Translations under genes and position numbers: made by a program
The notes under the pieces: generated by a model
Seen by the model: only the letters and a program-made list of their open reading frames with translations
What the model was told of the DNA's origin: nothing
The model's database searches: none
In this document: piece after piece, positions 44,375 to 55,373 of the stretch
Position numbering within the stretch: position 1 is the first letter of the stretch
Layout: the number at the start of each line of letters is the position of its first letter
DNA from: Hyphomicrobium denitrificans 1NES1
Lineage (GTDB): Bacteria > Pseudomonadota > Alphaproteobacteria > Rhizobiales > Hyphomicrobiaceae
Direction of reading: 5' to 3'
Length of the DNA: 64,000 nucleotides
Assembly: GCF_000230975.2 (NCBI RefSeq)
Contig: NC_021172.1
Coordinates: forward strand, 2,976,001-3,040,000

Positions 44375-46546
44375 TCAACCCGGCTTACGGAAGCGCAGGG
44401 GGAAACTCTCTTTGAGAGACTGCCCACGGCCTGAAAGCGAAGGATTGGTCATGAAATACTTATGAGCGTTGAAGGCTTCCTCTCCCGGACCCGGTTCGAT
44501 CCGAGTCGCGCTGCCATCCGGGTTGATCCGCCAGCTTTGTTGGTTGTCTCTCAAGTTCGCGACCATGATCTGGTTGAGCACTTGCTCGTGGACCGTCGGA
44601 TTCTGCACCGGCGCCATGGCTTCGACACGACGGTCGAGATTGCGCGGCATCATATCGGCGGAGCTGATGTAGACGGCAGCATTGGGTGAAGGCAAGGGCC
44701 GACCGTTCGCAAAACAGTAAATGCGGGCATGCTCCAGGAAGCGTCCGACGATGCTTTTCACACGAATGTTGCTCGAAAGACCCGGTATACCCGGGCGCAA
44801 GCAGCACACGCCTCGCACGATCAGATCTATCGGAACGCCGGCGGCGCTTGCGTCATAAAGCGCCGAAATGATCTGGGCGTCGACGAGCGCATTCATTTTC
44901 CACCAGATACCGCTCGGTTTTCCGGCCTTGGCGTTACGAATCTCTTCGGCGATGTGCGTCATAATCCGATTGCGAATGCCGTGCGGGCTTGCCGCCATGC
45001 ACTCAAGCTCAATCGGTTCGCCGTAGCCCGTTACGAAATTCAAAATGCGGGTGATGTCCCGCGCGATCATCGGATCCGTCGTGAAAAGCGAAAGATCGGT
45101 GTAAACGCGCGCCGTCTGCGGGTGGTAGTTGCCGGTGCCGATATGACAATATGTCGTCAGCTCGCTGCCTTCGCGCCGGACGATCAATCCTAGCTTGGCG
45201 TGCGTCTTAAGTTCCGTAAAACCATAAACGACATGGACGCCGGCGCTTTCGAGATCGCGCGCCCAGCGGATGTTCGCGGCTTCGTCGAAACGCGCCTTCA
45301 ACTCGACCACAGCGGTGACTGATTTTCCGGCCTCGACCGCCTCTTTCAGCGCCTGGATAATCGGGCTATCGCGTGACGTTCTGTAGAGCGTCCACTTGAT
45401 CGCCATTACGTTCGGGTCGGCGACGGCCTGACGCAAGTACTGAACGACGACATCAAAGCTCTCATAAGGGTGATGGACGACGATGTCTTTCTTGCGCACG
45501 GCAGCAAAGCAATCGCCGCTGAACTCGCGAATGCGCTCGGGAAATCGGATCGTAAACGGCTTGAATATCAGATCGGGACGATCGCCGATGATCAGCTGCG
45601 ACGTATCGGCAAGCGCAAGGATGCCGTCTTTCACGAAGACGCTTTCCTCGCGCACTTCGAGTTCTTCGATAACAAATTTCTGCATGCGCTCCGGCATGCG
45701 CGCCTCGATTTCGAGGCGGATCACGTTGCCGCGCCGGCGGCGCTTCAGCTGGCTCTCGTAGGAGCGAACGAGGTCTTCGGCCTCCTCCTGCAGTTCGATA
45801 TCGCTATCGCGCAAGACGCGGAATGCGCCTTGGCTCTTGATGTCGAAGCCCGAAAATAGCTCGCCGATGAAAAGACCGATGGCGCTTTCGAGCCGAACGA
45901 AGCGAATATCCTTGGGCTTTGCGGGATTGGCTTCGAGACGAATAAAGCGTTCGAGCTGCCCTGGAATCGGGATCAGACCGTTCATGGCCTTGCCGTCAGA
46001 CGGCCGGACCAGTTCCACGACGATCGTCATCGCCTTGTTCGGAACGAACGGGAAAGGATGTGCGGGATCTGCCGCGATCGGCGTCAGTATCGGGAAGATG
46101 CGGGATAGAAAGAGCTGCTCGAGCCAGGCCTTTTCAGAACCGGACAGCTCTTCGGCCTGCAAGACAGAGATCCCAGATTGGGCGAGCTCCGTTTTAATCA
46201 CCTGCCAAAGAGCCTGCTCCTCGGCAACGAGCTTGGCCGCGAATTTATTGATGGAGGCGAGCTGCTGCATCGGTGTCATGCCGTCTTGAGACAGCGTCGT
46301 GATGCCAGCGCGTACCTGGCCGTACACGCCAGCCGCGCGGACCATGTAGAACTCGTCGAGGTTCGCAGCAGCGATCGACAAAAACCGCAGACGTTCGAGC
46401 AACGGATGTTGCGTGTTGGCAGCTTCCTCGACAACGCGACGATTGAATTGCAGCCAGGACAGCTCGCGATTGTAGAAGCGGTCGGGTCCTTGAGGGACCT
46501 CTTGGATAGCCACCTTTGCAACGCTTCTGCTTTTTGCCGTAGCCAT
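44375..46546 (-). CDS. ppk: Polyphosphate kinase 1
   Basis: The product is 723 residues and polymerises the gamma-phosphate of ATP into polyphosphate. [19 protein letters not shown] near residue 25 is the N-terminal signature. The phospholipase-D-like half has [13 protein letters not shown] with the phosphorylated histidine, then HIGTGNYHP with the second. The start at 46546 is chosen because the upstream frame to 46618 has no family similarity. It lies between hdaA and ppx on one strand. Confidence 0.95.
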   Translation of the reverse strand: MATAKSRSVAKVAIQEVPQGPDRFYNRELSWLQFNRRVVEEAANTQHPLLERLRFLSIAAANLDEFYMVRAAGVYGQVRAGITTLSQDGMTPMQQLASINKFAAKLVAEEQALWQVIKTELAQSGISVLQAEELSGSEKAWLEQLFLSRIFPILTPIAADPAHPFPFVPNKAMTIVVELVRPSDGKAMNGLIPIPGQLERFIRLEANPAKPKDIRFVRLESAIGLFIGELFSGFDIKSQGAFRVLRDSDIELQEEAEDLVRSYESQLKRRRRGNVIRLEIEARMPERMQKFVIEELEVREESVFVKDGILALADTSQLIIGDRPDLIFKPFTIRFPERIREFSGDCFAAVRKKDIVVHHPYESFDVVVQYLRQAVADPNVMAIKWTLYRTSRDSPIIQALKEAVEAGKSVTAVVELKARFDEAANIRWARDLESAGVHVVYGFTELKTHAKLGLIVRREGSELTTYCHIGTGNYHPQTARVYTDLSLFTTDPMIARDITRILNFVTGYGEPIELECMAASPHGIRNRIMTHIAEEIRNAKAGKPSGIWWKMNALVDAQIISALYDASAAGVPIDLIVRGVCCLRPGIPGLSSNIRVKSIVGRFLEHARIYCFANGRPLPSPNAAVYISSADMMPRNLDRRVEAMAPVQNPTVHEQVLNQIMVANLRDNQQSWRINPDGSATRIEPGPGEEAFNAHKYFMTNPSLSGRGQSLKESFPLRFRKPG

Positions 46547-46635
46547 GGTCGGGAAGCACTCCGAATTCGGCCGAAGGTTTGAGATGTGGTTTACATCTAA
46601 ATTGCGAATCCGTCGCAAAACAAGCGCCGGATCGC

Positions 46636-47310
46636 CTAGTATCCGAGAGTATCAAGCGCCCCGGCCGCAATCGTCCGGGTGACGCGCCGCTGAAGTACGA
46701 GGGCCTGCCGATCCGCTTCGGCGACGAACCGTTCCGCTGCCAACATCGAGCGTTCCATGCGAACGAGAACATAGTCAACAATATGGGGTTCGACGCTCAA
46801 TTGCCGATCGGCAAAGAGTTTGACGAGAACTGCCCGTAGAAGAGCGTCGTCAGGCGCCTCGATCGACGCCAGCGGCAGAGCCTTGAGCCGCGAATGAAGG
46901 TCCGGGAGCGCAATCTTGAGGTCGCCTGGCGCGGTGTCGGTCGTCAATAAGACCTGCAGGCGTTGCTCGCGAACCAGATTGAGCAAGTGGAATAACGCCG
47001 CTTCGTCGGAAAGCGTCTCAATATTCTCGATTATGACAGCTCCCGCCGAGGCGACGGCCGGGACGCTTTCACGGGCCAGCGAAGACGCGCTGTAGGCCGT
47101 AGCCGCAGCCCGCAGTTGCCAGACGTTCGCGAGATGCGTTTTGCCGCTGCCTTTCGGTCCGACGAGAATTGCCGCGCTGATGGGCCAATCCGGCCACCTG
47201 TCGATGAGCGCGACCGCGGCCGCGTTCGAGTCCGAGACGAGAAAGTCCTCAAGCCCCATCGCGGCACGATGCGGCAGTTCGAAGACGAGTTGCTCCGGCA
47301 TGGTCGGCAT
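46636..47310 (-). CDS. hdaA: DnaA regulatory inactivator HdaA
   Basis: The product is 224 residues with an AAA+ fold. [10 protein letters not shown] is the Walker A, and the Walker B region AVIIENIET is modified from the Dna[12 protein letters not shown] at the N-terminus is the clamp-binding peptide that tethers Hda to the DNA polymerase sliding clamp. It promotes hydrolysis of DnaA-bound ATP after replication starts. In alphaproteobacteria it commonly stands beside a permease and ppk, as here. Confidence 0.9.
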   Translation of the reverse strand: MPTMPEQLVFELPHRAAMGLEDFLVSDSNAAAVALIDRWPDWPISAAILVGPKGSGKTHLANVWQLRAAATAYSASSLARESVPAVASAGAVIIENIETLSDEAALFHLLNLVREQRLQVLLTTDTAPGDLKIALPDLHSRLKALPLASIEAPDDALLRAVLVKLFADRQLSVEPHIVDYVLVRMERSMLAAERFVAEADRQALVLQRRVTRTIAAGALDTLGY

Positions 47311-47325
47311 TTCGGTATCGATACT

Positions 47326-48399
47326 TTATGCTTCAGCGCTGTCGCGGCCTTTGTAGACCGAAGACGCAAGATACGTTTTGAGCGCGAAGCGTACGAGCAC
47401 GCCGATTGCGGCAGAAACCGGCACGGCGACGAGAAGCCCCAGAAATCCGAACAGATAGCTGAAGGTCAGCAACGCAAAGATCAGCCAGACCGGATGTAAG
47501 CCGACCTCTGCGCCGATGATGTTGGGCGACAGAACGGCCGACTCGAGCGCCTGGCCGACAAGCATGACGGCCAGGACGATCAGAATCGGCAGGGTGTCGG
47601 GCCAGAACTGCAGGACGGCAAGACCGACCGCCGTGAACGTACCGAGCGTCCAGCCGACGACCGGAATGAACGCCGCGAACCCGGTGAACAATCCGACGAG
47701 CAGCCCGTATTCAAGCCCGGCCAAGCTCAACGCCACCGCATAGAACAACGCAAGGATAAGACATACGGCGCCCTGTCCGCGAATGAAGGCGGATATACGC
47801 TGGTTGATTTCGACCGCGAGCGCGCGCAATTGGTCGGCGTTATCCCGCGGCAGCCACGAGTCGACCTTGGCGATGATCTTCGGCCAATCCTTCAGCGTAT
47901 AAAAAAAGACGATCGGCGTAATCAGAACGAACGAGACGAAATTGAAAGCGGCCGCACCCTGGTTCCAGATGCTCTGTGCGACGCCAGCCAACAGTGATGG
48001 CATCGAGGAGGCAAATGCATCCAGCGCGGAGCGCACTGTATTTTCCGCCTGCGGATAGCGTGGCCCCAGGTAGTCGCGGGCGCTCGCCTCGACCATCAGC
48101 TTGATACGATCGATCTGCCGGGGGGCCGCTTCGACAAGGTCTGCTGCCTGCTGCACGAGAATCGGAACGAGGAAGAGCAAAGCGAGGACGATCAAAAACG
48201 CCACCAATCCAAGAAGGAGAATAGAGGACATCCAGCGCGGAAGTCCGACACCACGGAGCAGGTCAACGACGGGATTGAAGAAGTAGGCGAGCACGAGACC
48301 AATCACGAACGGCAACAGAACCGGCGCGAGCAATTGTGCGAGGTAAGCAAACACGACGGCCGTCACGATCCAGAACAGGGCATGCCGCTCGATCTGCAT
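47326..48399 (-). CDS. PerM/AI-2E family transporter
   Basis: The product is 357 residues with about eight hydrophobic helices. LLPFVIGLVLAYFFNPVVDL near the N-terminus and the late GPxxWLIFALLTFSYLFGFLGLL pattern are typical of the AI-2E/PerM family. The family includes transporters of different substrates; a Na+/H+ or autoinducer role cannot be inferred here. GGAGGA precedes the ATG. Only 15 bp separate its stop from the hdaA start, so the two are in one transcript. Confidence 0.9.
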   Translation of the reverse strand: MQIERHALFWIVTAVVFAYLAQLLAPVLLPFVIGLVLAYFFNPVVDLLRGVGLPRWMSSILLLGLVAFLIVLALLFLVPILVQQAADLVEAAPRQIDRIKLMVEASARDYLGPRYPQAENTVRSALDAFASSMPSLLAGVAQSIWNQGAAAFNFVSFVLITPIVFFYTLKDWPKIIAKVDSWLPRDNADQLRALAVEINQRISAFIRGQGAVCLILALFYAVALSLAGLEYGLLVGLFTGFAAFIPVVGWTLGTFTAVGLAVLQFWPDTLPILIVLAVMLVGQALESAVLSPNIIGAEVGLHPVWLIFALLTFSYLFGFLGLLVAVPVSAAIGVLVRFALKTYLASSVYKGRDSAEA

Positions 48400-48454
48400 G
48401 GCCTTCTATCTCCTCCAAGCGGGCGGCACGGAAAATGGCATTAAGCCCTAGATG

Positions 48455-49009
48455 TTAGGTCTTGGGATCTGTCGTTTCAGAATACGTCATGTGCCGCAGC
48501 CAGATCCGCAGATAGGCCGCGAGCGAGGCGACCGTTGTTGCCGCCGTGAGCAGGATCAATAGCTGGACCGGTCCGCGGAGGTTCAAAAGAAAAGCTTCGT
48601 CGGCCAGCACAGTGCCGGCGAGAACGATCTGTACGACAGTGTTCATCTTACTGACGGCCAGCGGCTTCATCGGGGTCGGATGATCGAGCAGCCATGACAG
48701 AACCACGGCAATGACGATCAGAACGTCGCGGGAGACCACGAGAATGACGAGCCATGACGGCAACCGTCCGGTGACACCCAGGGCGATGAATATGCAAACG
48801 ATCAGCAGCTTGTCAGCAAGGGGATCGAGGTAAGCTCCGAGTTCGGTTTCCCAGCCGAAACGCTTGGCTAAAAACCCGTCGACGGCATCGGAAATTCCAG
48901 CGATGACAAACGCGAGAAATGCCGGCTGCAACTCTCCCGAGAGCAGCAGCCAGAAAACGACAGGCACGAGGATCACCCGACCAAGCGTAATAAGATTAGG
49001 TATGCTCAC
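48455..49009 (-). CDS. pgsA: CDP-alcohol phosphatidyltransferase (phosphatidylglycerophosphate synthase-like)
   Basis: The product is 184 residues from a GTG. The family motif D-x2-D-G-x2-A is at SDAVDGFLAKRFGWETELG, then AYLDPLADK completes the metal site. Four to five TM helices surround it. It is close to PgsA, which makes phosphatidylglycerol phosphate from CDP-diacylglycerol and glycerol-3-phosphate. Other alcohol acceptors such as cardiolipin synthesis are possible. It sits 55 bp upstream of the perM gene. Confidence 0.82.
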   Translation of the reverse strand: MSIPNLITLGRVILVPVVFWLLLSGELQPAFLAFVIAGISDAVDGFLAKRFGWETELGAYLDPLADKLLIVCIFIALGVTGRLPSWLVILVVSRDVLIVIAVVLSWLLDHPTPMKPLAVSKMNTVVQIVLAGTVLADEAFLLNLRGPVQLLILLTAATTVASLAAYLRIWLRHMTYSETTDPKT

Positions 49010-49130
49010 GCCGAATTTGATCCTGTGCTCGGGGCCACCCCACGTACGGGTGCGCAGCTCTTTCAGGAGCGCGCGAACCTACCTAGCCTTTCGAGGTTCA
49101 TCTCGTCGAGCACATCTGCCAACCTGATGC

Positions 49131-49157
49131 AAAAAAACCGCGTGCGCGAGGCTTTTT
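49131..49157 (-). terminator. Terminator after the DUF2066 gene
   Basis: On the minus strand a run AAAAAGCC pairs with GGTTTTTTT around a GC-rich loop. It lies 26 bp past the stop of the DUF2066 gene. The A/T-tract makes it the most likely stop for that transcript. Confidence 0.55.
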
Positions 49158-49182
49158 CGATCCAGTCGAGAGAGTATGAATA

Positions 49183-50313
49183 TCAATAACTTGGCCTAAG
49201 GACCCAACCCGTCTCTGTATTTACGAATCTGAGGCCGCGCGCGCCCAGCGTGTTTGCGAGACCACGAATCCCGCCAGCAAATTTCAAAGTGATGTTAGCA
49301 TCGTGGTCCGACACGGACAGGATGTTGAGGCCATCGATGCCGGGCGTATCGAGTAATTGCGTGCGAATCTGATCCCATTGTCCGGGGCTGGAGAACTGGG
49401 CCACGAACGTCACGTCCTCGCCGGCGCCACCAGTCGAGGCTTCCCAGACCGGGACGTCGCCAGCGATCTGGCGATTATCCTCGGACTTCAACTCCTTCCA
49501 CCGGCCTTCGAGCACACCGAGCGCCACGACTGCTGCGAGTTGCGATGCATAATCCAGATCGCCGTCCGAAATTCGATAGGTGCGCTTCAACAGGATCGTG
49601 CCCACCGTATCGCGGCCTGCCAGCGTCACAGTCATCTTCTTGGCTGCAAGGTCAGGCTCAGCGACGGCCATGATGATCAGCTTGGTACCGTAGGCTTCGT
49701 TCAACGCGCGCAGGCCTGCATCATCGCCAGCAAGAAGGCTCGCAACAGTACCGGAATGAATATCAGGCTTCAGGTCGGCGATCTTGACTGGCGTGATCGT
49801 GTGATCGAGATCGAGCCCGGTCCATGCACGGCGCCAGATACCTGTGTCGTTAGTTGCGGTTGCAGGGTCGCCTTGAAGCGACGCCGTTACGACCGTTACC
49901 GGCGCGGCCTGCTCGTCGACAAAAGGGATGCCCTGGCGCGACAGAATCGAACGCACGCCATCCGGCTGAAATGCGAAATCGAGGCTCGCGATATAAGCCG
50001 TCGCCGAGTTGCGCTCCGAACGCACGGTAACGCCGGATATGAGGTCTGCAGCCTTCACACCGGAAATGCGCGTGAGTTGCTTGTAGGCAGTCACCGGCAC
50101 GATGCGCTTCAGGAGTGAGCGGAAGGATGCCTGCTGGCCGTCGGCAAGCGCCTGCTGCTTGGCAGCCACGGCATTGTCGGCCGATGCCTCGACAGGATAG
50201 TTGGCGACCGTATAAGCCGCATCGGAACCGGCTGCGAGTGCAGCCCGGCCAGTCAAAGCCGAAGCGATTGCCAAGAAGGTTAAAGCAATTGCCAAGTAGA
50301 GACCGGCGCGCAC
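49183..50313 (-). CDS. DUF2066-family secreted protein
   Basis: The product is 376 residues from the GTG at 50313, which has AAGGGA 6 nt upstream and starts a clean signal peptide (cleavage after ALAA, about residue 30). An ATG at 50382 would add 23 residues. Landmarks such as YPVEASADNAVAAKQQALA near residue 40 and the RSEDNRQ region mark the DUF2066 family. It precedes pgsA, perM and hdaA in many alphaproteobacteria. No reaction is known; it is probably periplasmic or outer-membrane associated. Confidence 0.85.
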   Translation of the reverse strand: MRAGLYLAIALTFLAIASALTGRAALAAGSDAAYTVANYPVEASADNAVAAKQQALADGQQASFRSLLKRIVPVTAYKQLTRISGVKAADLISGVTVRSERNSATAYIASLDFAFQPDGVRSILSRQGIPFVDEQAAPVTVVTASLQGDPATATNDTGIWRRAWTGLDLDHTITPVKIADLKPDIHSGTVASLLAGDDAGLRALNEAYGTKLIIMAVAEPDLAAKKMTVTLAGRDTVGTILLKRTYRISDGDLDYASQLAAVVALGVLEGRWKELKSEDNRQIAGDVPVWEASTGGAGEDVTFVAQFSSPGQWDQIRTQLLDTPGIDGLNILSVSDHDANITLKFAGGIRGLANTLGARGLRFVNTETGWVLRPSY

Positions 50314-50513
50314 TGCATTTCCCTTCGTCGTGTATATCCCGGCCCGAATGGCCTCATCCGTGGGAGGCTTCGTTGCCCTCATTCGTCTGGGCTGCTACGA
50401 CCCCCATGACGTGTTGGCAATGGGGCAAAAGTGAGTTTAACGACAAGTCACGCTCCCTTCGCCCACAAAGATGCAGAGACCCCTGTCTCTCTCTATCTTT
50501 TTCATGAGGATCG

Positions 50514-51644
50514 ATGTCGTCGACCACAGATAAATCGCAGAAGCCGATGACCTACGCCGATGCCGGTGTCGACATCGATGCCGGCAACGCGCTTGTCGCC
50601 GCGATCAAACCGCTTGCCAAAGCCACGAGCCGGGCGGGCGCCGATGTCGACCTCGGAGGTTTCGGCGGCCTGTTCGATTTGAAGCGGGCCGGTTTTCGCG
50701 ATCCGATTTTGGTTGCCGCCAACGATGGCGTCGGAACCAAGCTTAAGATCGCAATCGACAGCGGCCAGCATTCGACAATCGGCATCGATCTCGTTGCAAT
50801 GTGCGTCAACGACCTCGTCGTGCAGGGCGCAGAGCCCTTATTCTTTCTTGATTACTTCGCGGTCGGGAAGCTCGACACAAACGTTGCGCGTGACGTGATT
50901 GCGGGAATTGCCGACGGTTGCAAGCAAGCAGGTTGCGCGCTGATCGGCGGCGAAACTGCCGAGATGCCGGGCATGTATAAGGCAGGCGACTATGACCTCG
51001 CGGGCTTCTCGGTCGGTGCGGTCGAGCGCGGCGAAATCCTGCCGCGTGCCGATATTGCGCCAGGCGACGTTCTGATCGGTCTCAAGTCATCCGGTGTTCA
51101 TTCCAACGGCTATAGTCTCGTCCGCAAGCTCGCCGAACGCGCCAAGATCGGCTGGAGCGCCGCGGCGCCGTTCGCAGACGGCAAAACGCTCGCCGAAGCG
51201 CTGCTGGCGCCGACGCGCATCTACGTTAAACCGCTGCTCAACGCGATCCGCGCGACGGGCGGGTCAGGCCCAGATGGCGCAATCAAAGCTTTGTCTCACA
51301 TCACCGGCGGCGGATTATCCGAAAATCTGCCGCGCGTCATGCCGACGGATGCTGCCGCACGCATCGACCTCTCGACCTTCGAGGCACCGGGCGTTTTCGG
51401 CTGGCTTGCAAAGGAAGGACATCTCAACGACGCAGAGATACTTCGTACATTCAACTGCGGCATCGGCATGATAGTCGTCGCCGCCAAGGTGCGCGCCGAC
51501 GAAGTCATCGCGGCGCTCAAATCTGCTGGGGAAGAGCCCATCGTGATCGGGGATATCATTCCACCGACGGGCGAAAAATCAGAAGCCAAAGGCAAGGGCG
51601 AAGCCTGGGCCGTGAAGTACGACGGGCGGCTTCGGTTCGGCTGA
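50514..51644 (+). CDS. purM: Phosphoribosylformylglycinamidine cyclo-ligase
   Basis: The product is 376 residues and forms AIR from FGAM and ATP in purine synthesis. [15 protein letters not shown] starts the protein. [18 protein letters not shown] binding is seen as [29 protein letters not shown] and [11 protein letters not shown] are standard PurM blocks. GAGGA precedes the ATG. purN, usually next to it, is 3.7 kb downstream here; xoxF, a small protein and a glycosyltransferase gene lie between. Confidence 0.95.
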   Translation: MSSTTDKSQKPMTYADAGVDIDAGNALVAAIKPLAKATSRAGADVDLGGFGGLFDLKRAGFRDPILVAANDGVGTKLKIAIDSGQHSTIGIDLVAMCVNDLVVQGAEPLFFLDYFAVGKLDTNVARDVIAGIADGCKQAGCALIGGETAEMPGMYKAGDYDLAGFSVGAVERGEILPRADIAPGDVLIGLKSSGVHSNGYSLVRKLAERAKIGWSAAAPFADGKTLAEALLAPTRIYVKPLLNAIRATGGSGPDGAIKALSHITGGGLSENLPRVMPTDAAARIDLSTFEAPGVFGWLAKEGHLNDAEILRTFNCGIGMIVVAAKVRADEVIAALKSAGEEPIVIGDIIPPTGEKSEAKGKGEAWAVKYDGRLRFG

Positions 51645-51689
51645 CTGTGAGACTCGGCGAACCGCTGCTCGGCCTTGAGTTACTTCACG

Positions 51690-53507
51690 CTAAGGCAGCG
51701 AGAATACGGTGAGCGAGCCCCCGGTGCTCGTGTACGACGAGAGGCTGGCAAATCCTCCGACGGCGCCAGAGCCGTCTTCGGGGTCCCTCAGTCCGGCTGC
51801 GAGACCGATTCCTGCCCAACCTCCAACGCCCGAGTACACCGCCACGTACTGCTTGCCGCCGCGCATGTACGTCATCGCGTTGCCGACGATGCCGGACGGG
51901 GTCTTGAATTTGAACAGCTCCTTGCCGTCCTTCTGATCGACGGCTTTGAAATAGCCCTCGAGCGTGCCGTAAAAGGCCACTCCGCCTGCGGTCGTCAGCG
52001 CGCCCGACCACACCGAAAAGCGCTCGGGCTTCGACCAGACTATTTTACCTTTCGCGCCATCCCACGCGATGAAATTGCCGAGGTCCGGCGTATCCGGAGC
52101 CGGATACATTGTGAGCGTCGCGCCCACGTAAGGCTGCCCAGCGGTGTACCTGACCTTGAACGGCTCATAGTCCATGCAGACGTGATTGGTCGGCACGTAG
52201 AACAGGCCGGTCAGCTTCGAATAGGATGCAGGCTGCTGGTTCTTGGCGCCGAGCGAAGATGGACAAATGCCTTTGGTGGCGTCGTCAACGCCGGTTTTGA
52301 AAGGCTCATATTTTTCGACGAGCTTAGGCCGGCCATACGTTGGGCTCGACTTGTCCATGTCGATTCCGGACGCCCAGTTGACAGTCGGATCGAATTTCTC
52401 CGCGACAAGAAGTTCGCCTGTTACACGATCCCAGGTGTAGCCGAATCCGTTGCGGTCGAAATGCGTGGCTGTCTTGCGCATCACGCCATTGATCTCGAGG
52501 TCCGCAAGGATCGGCTCGTTGATGCCGTCGTAGTCCCACTGGTCGAACGGCGTCATCTGATAGACCCACTTCGCAACGCCCGTATCGACATCGCGGGCAA
52601 ACATCGTCATTGCCCATTTCTGATCGATAGGCTTGCTATCCGGACCTGAACGCTGCACCGGATTCCAGGTCGAAGGATTGCCGGTGCCGTAGTAAATCAG
52701 ATTGAATTCGGGATCGTAGGCCATGTAGCCCCATGTCGGTCCCCCGCCGATTTTCCACTGATCGCCGTTCCAGCTATTGAGCGATGAATTTTCGCCGACT
52801 GGCTTGCCGAGCGACGTGGTCTTCTCAGGATCGACCAGGATGTCGGAATCGGGCCCCATCGAATAGGCGCGCCAGACCTTGTTGCCCGAATTCATATCGT
52901 AGGCCGTGAGGTAGCAGCGCACGCCAAACTCGCCACCGGATACGCCGACAATGACTTTGTCCTTCGCGATAAGCGGGGCGCCCGTTCCGGTGGCGCCCAG
53001 TTTCGGATCGCCGTCAACGACCTTCCACAATTCCTTGCCCGTCTTCGCATCGAGCGCGATGAGCGATGTGTCGGCGGTGTGCAGCAGGATTTTGCCTTCG
53101 GCATATTGGACGCCGCGACTGACGGTATCGCAGCACATCACAGAGATGACGGTTGGGTCCTGCTTCGGCTCGTACTTCCAGATGATCTTCTGCTCGTCGT
53201 TGAGATCGAGCGCCATCACGGTGTTCGGGAAAGGCGTGTGAACGTACATCACATTGCCGATCACGAGCGGGGCGCCCTCATGGCCACGGAGCACGCCGGT
53301 CGAGAATGTCCAGGCGACCTTGAGGTCGCCGACGTTGGCGGTCGTGATTTGATCGAGCTTGGAATATCGCGTGCCGGCATAGTCGCCGGACTGAATGGCC
53401 CAATTTGCAGGATCGCGTGAAACTTGAATGACATTCTGATTTGCGAGTGCTGGCGTCGAAAGTGCCAGTATTGCAACCGCGCGTGCACCCCATCTCCAAC
53501 CGATCAT
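51690..53507 (-). CDS. xoxF: Lanthanide-dependent methanol dehydrogenase XoxF
   Basis: The product is 605 residues with a signal peptide (cleavage after ALAN, about residue 22). It is a PQQ-binding eight-blade propeller. The vicinal cysteine pair C125-C126 of methanol dehydrogenases is present (MCCDT). The sequence QWDYDGINE holds the catalytic D325 and, two residues later, D327, the extra acidic ligand that marks lanthanide-type XoxF; calcium-type MxaF has Ala there. It oxidises methanol in the periplasm. No xoxG cytochrome or xoxJ gene is beside it. It is convergent with purM. Confidence 0.95.
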   Translation of the reverse strand: MIGWRWGARAVAILALSTPALANQNVIQVSRDPANWAIQSGDYAGTRYSKLDQITTANVGDLKVAWTFSTGVLRGHEGAPLVIGNVMYVHTPFPNTVMALDLNDEQKIIWKYEPKQDPTVISVMCCDTVSRGVQYAEGKILLHTADTSLIALDAKTGKELWKVVDGDPKLGATGTGAPLIAKDKVIVGVSGGEFGVRCYLTAYDMNSGNKVWRAYSMGPDSDILVDPEKTTSLGKPVGENSSLNSWNGDQWKIGGGPTWGYMAYDPEFNLIYYGTGNPSTWNPVQRSGPDSKPIDQKWAMTMFARDVDTGVAKWVYQMTPFDQWDYDGINEPILADLEINGVMRKTATHFDRNGFGYTWDRVTGELLVAEKFDPTVNWASGIDMDKSSPTYGRPKLVEKYEPFKTGVDDATKGICPSSLGAKNQQPASYSKLTGLFYVPTNHVCMDYEPFKVRYTAGQPYVGATLTMYPAPDTPDLGNFIAWDGAKGKIVWSKPERFSVWSGALTTAGGVAFYGTLEGYFKAVDQKDGKELFKFKTPSGIVGNAMTYMRGGKQYVAVYSGVGGWAGIGLAAGLRDPEDGSGAVGGFASLSSYTSTGGSLTVFSLP

Positions 53508-53744
53508 CCCACTCTCCGTGCCTGATTTCGCGCACGCCGTGACAGCTGCGGCGATTGCTTTGCGAAGCTATCGTGCGGCCGCCAAGTCAATAAAAAATTC
53601 GAGGATTGCTCCACATTGCCGCAAGCTCGCGCGAACCTCGTCTTTACGGGGACGGCGTGGAATGCGCGCCTTTAGCCTGCCACCGAATTGAAAAATTCTT
53701 CGCGTAGCGTCCGCGTCGAAGCAACCTTCCCCCGGAGGTTTCAG

Positions 53745-54005
53745 ATGACGGCATATACTTCCACTTCGAATCTTATGGTCGGAGAGCTTATCGAGATTAA
53801 GTATCGCGTGTCCCGTTTGGCGATCAACGGTTCAACCCCGGATTTCGTGGACCGATGGATCACGGCTCAAATCGTTCATAACGATAACGATGCACCGCCA
53901 ATGGCACGACTTGTCGACGGCCAGTTGACTGACATTCGCGCTTATATGACGTGGCGAAGAGTGCCCGGCATGGAGGCAACCTCCGTAGGTTCCCTTCGGG
54001 GTTAA
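53745..54005 (+). CDS. Small conserved hypothetical protein, 86 residues
   Basis: The ATG at 53745 follows CGGAGGT at 6 nt. The product is soluble, with a Ser/Thr-rich start (MTAYTSTSNLMVGELIEIKY) and a hydrophobic strand pattern ITAQIVHND. I do not recognise a family. It is divergent from xoxF, with 237 bp between, and precedes the glycosyltransferase gene by 235 bp. Confidence 0.6.
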   Translation: MTAYTSTSNLMVGELIEIKYRVSRLAINGSTPDFVDRWITAQIVHNDNDAPPMARLVDGQLTDIRAYMTWRRVPGMEATSVGSLRG

Positions 54006-54240
54006 CCGGTCTTTATCAAAACTGCGGCGGACCGGGCTTTGCGCCGCCGCTGTCATACAAACGAAAAAGGCGGGCGTCACAAGCAAGGCATTCGGATAGA
54101 GATTCGGAACAGCCTTTGCTGAAGCGCCGCCAATTCTATTGGCCCTCATCTAGGGCACTTGGCCAGAAGCCGGGTTGGTCCGTCAGGCCCGCTCCGAACA
54201 CAGTTTCCGTGCGCATTGCGTCCAGCGGCGGAGCCGAACG

Positions 54241-55320
54241 ATGCGCATTCTGATCGCTACCGACGCTTGGCGGCCGCAAATCAACGGCGTCGTCCGGACA
54301 TATGAAAACCTGCGGCACGCGCTGGAAGCGTCAGGCCACCAGGTTACCGTCCTTTCGCCATCGGATTTCATGACACTGCCCTGTCCAGGGTATCGCGAAA
54401 TCCGGCTGGCGCTGCCCAACATGGCGTTAATTTCCGAGCACGTTCTGCGAAGCGGCATCGAGCACATTCACATTGCGACGGAAGGGCCGATCGGGTGGGC
54501 GGCGCGAGCGATATGCTTGCGCTACGGCGTTCGCTTCACGACATCCTTTCACACGCGCTTTCCCGAGTATCTCGAAGCGTATATCGGCTTGCCTGCTTCC
54601 ATCAGCTATCGCGTTCAACGACGCTTTCATAGCCGCAGCATCGGAACGTTCGTTGCAACGCCATCGCTCAAAAGCGAATTGGAGCGACGCGGCTTCGAAC
54701 GCCTGATGCTTTGGGCTCGCGGCGTCGATACCGCTCTATTTCGTCCCATGCCTGCCGGAGCGAACAAGCGCTGCGCGCCGACGTTCCTTTACGTCGGACG
54801 GGTTTCGCGCGAAAAGAATGTCGAGGCATTCCTCAATCTCGGTCTGCCTGGAAGAAAAGTGGTCGTAGGCGACGGACCTTTGCTGCCTCTGCTGCGCACG
54901 CAATATCCAACCGTCGATTTCAAAGGCGCAAAGACGGGCGACGCGCTTGCGGCTGAATATTCGGCCGCGGACGTCTTTGTCTTTCCCAGCCGGACCGATA
55001 CCTTCGGTCTCGTCCTGCTGGAAGCCATGGCGGCGGGCGTGCCGATCGCCGCACATCCCGTGATGGGACCGATCGACATCGTAACGCCGGGCGTCACCGG
55101 CATATTGTCCGACGATCTTCGAGTCGCGGCCTTGCTGGCGCTCGAACTCGATCCGCTCCAGGTTCGTGCCGAAGCGATGAAACACGATTGGTCGAGCGTC
55201 GCCGAAATTTTCGTCGACAATATTTATCGGGCGCGCGGAGCCGCAAGACCCTTGGGACGTTCGGTTAAAACCAAAGGTAAATCGCCCCAAATCAAACAGA
55301 GTCCGAAGCCGGTAGCTTAG
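54241..55320 (+). CDS. Family GT4 glycosyltransferase
   Basis: The product is 359 residues. The N-terminal nucleotide-fold half starts MRILIATDAWRPQINGVVRT, the glycosyltransferase family 4 acceptor block. The C-terminal half has FLYVGRVSREKNVEAFLNL and the donor site RTDTFGLVLLEAMAAG; the first Glu of the EX7E motif is an Asp here. The layout resembles alphaproteobacterial lipid glycosyltransferases that make glycolipids under phosphate limitation. The acceptor is not certain. The ATG at 54241 is used. A Lys-rich tail closes the protein. Confidence 0.88.
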   Translation: MRILIATDAWRPQINGVVRTYENLRHALEASGHQVTVLSPSDFMTLPCPGYREIRLALPNMALISEHVLRSGIEHIHIATEGPIGWAARAICLRYGVRFTTSFHTRFPEYLEAYIGLPASISYRVQRRFHSRSIGTFVATPSLKSELERRGFERLMLWARGVDTALFRPMPAGANKRCAPTFLYVGRVSREKNVEAFLNLGLPGRKVVVGDGPLLPLLRTQYPTVDFKGAKTGDALAAEYSAADVFVFPSRTDTFGLVLLEAMAAGVPIAAHPVMGPIDIVTPGVTGILSDDLRVAALLALELDPLQVRAEAMKHDWSSVAEIFVDNIYRARGAARPLGRSVKTKGKSPQIKQSPKPVA

Positions 55321-55373
55321 GGCTTATAGTCCAGCCCTCGCTCTTTCGACACTGGGTGTGCTAAGCCGCATCT

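Noticed and set aside
51690..53507. Calcium-dependent MxaF methanol dehydrogenase
   Set aside because: The residue two after the catalytic Asp is Asp (D327), not Ala, and no mxaJGI genes are adjacent.
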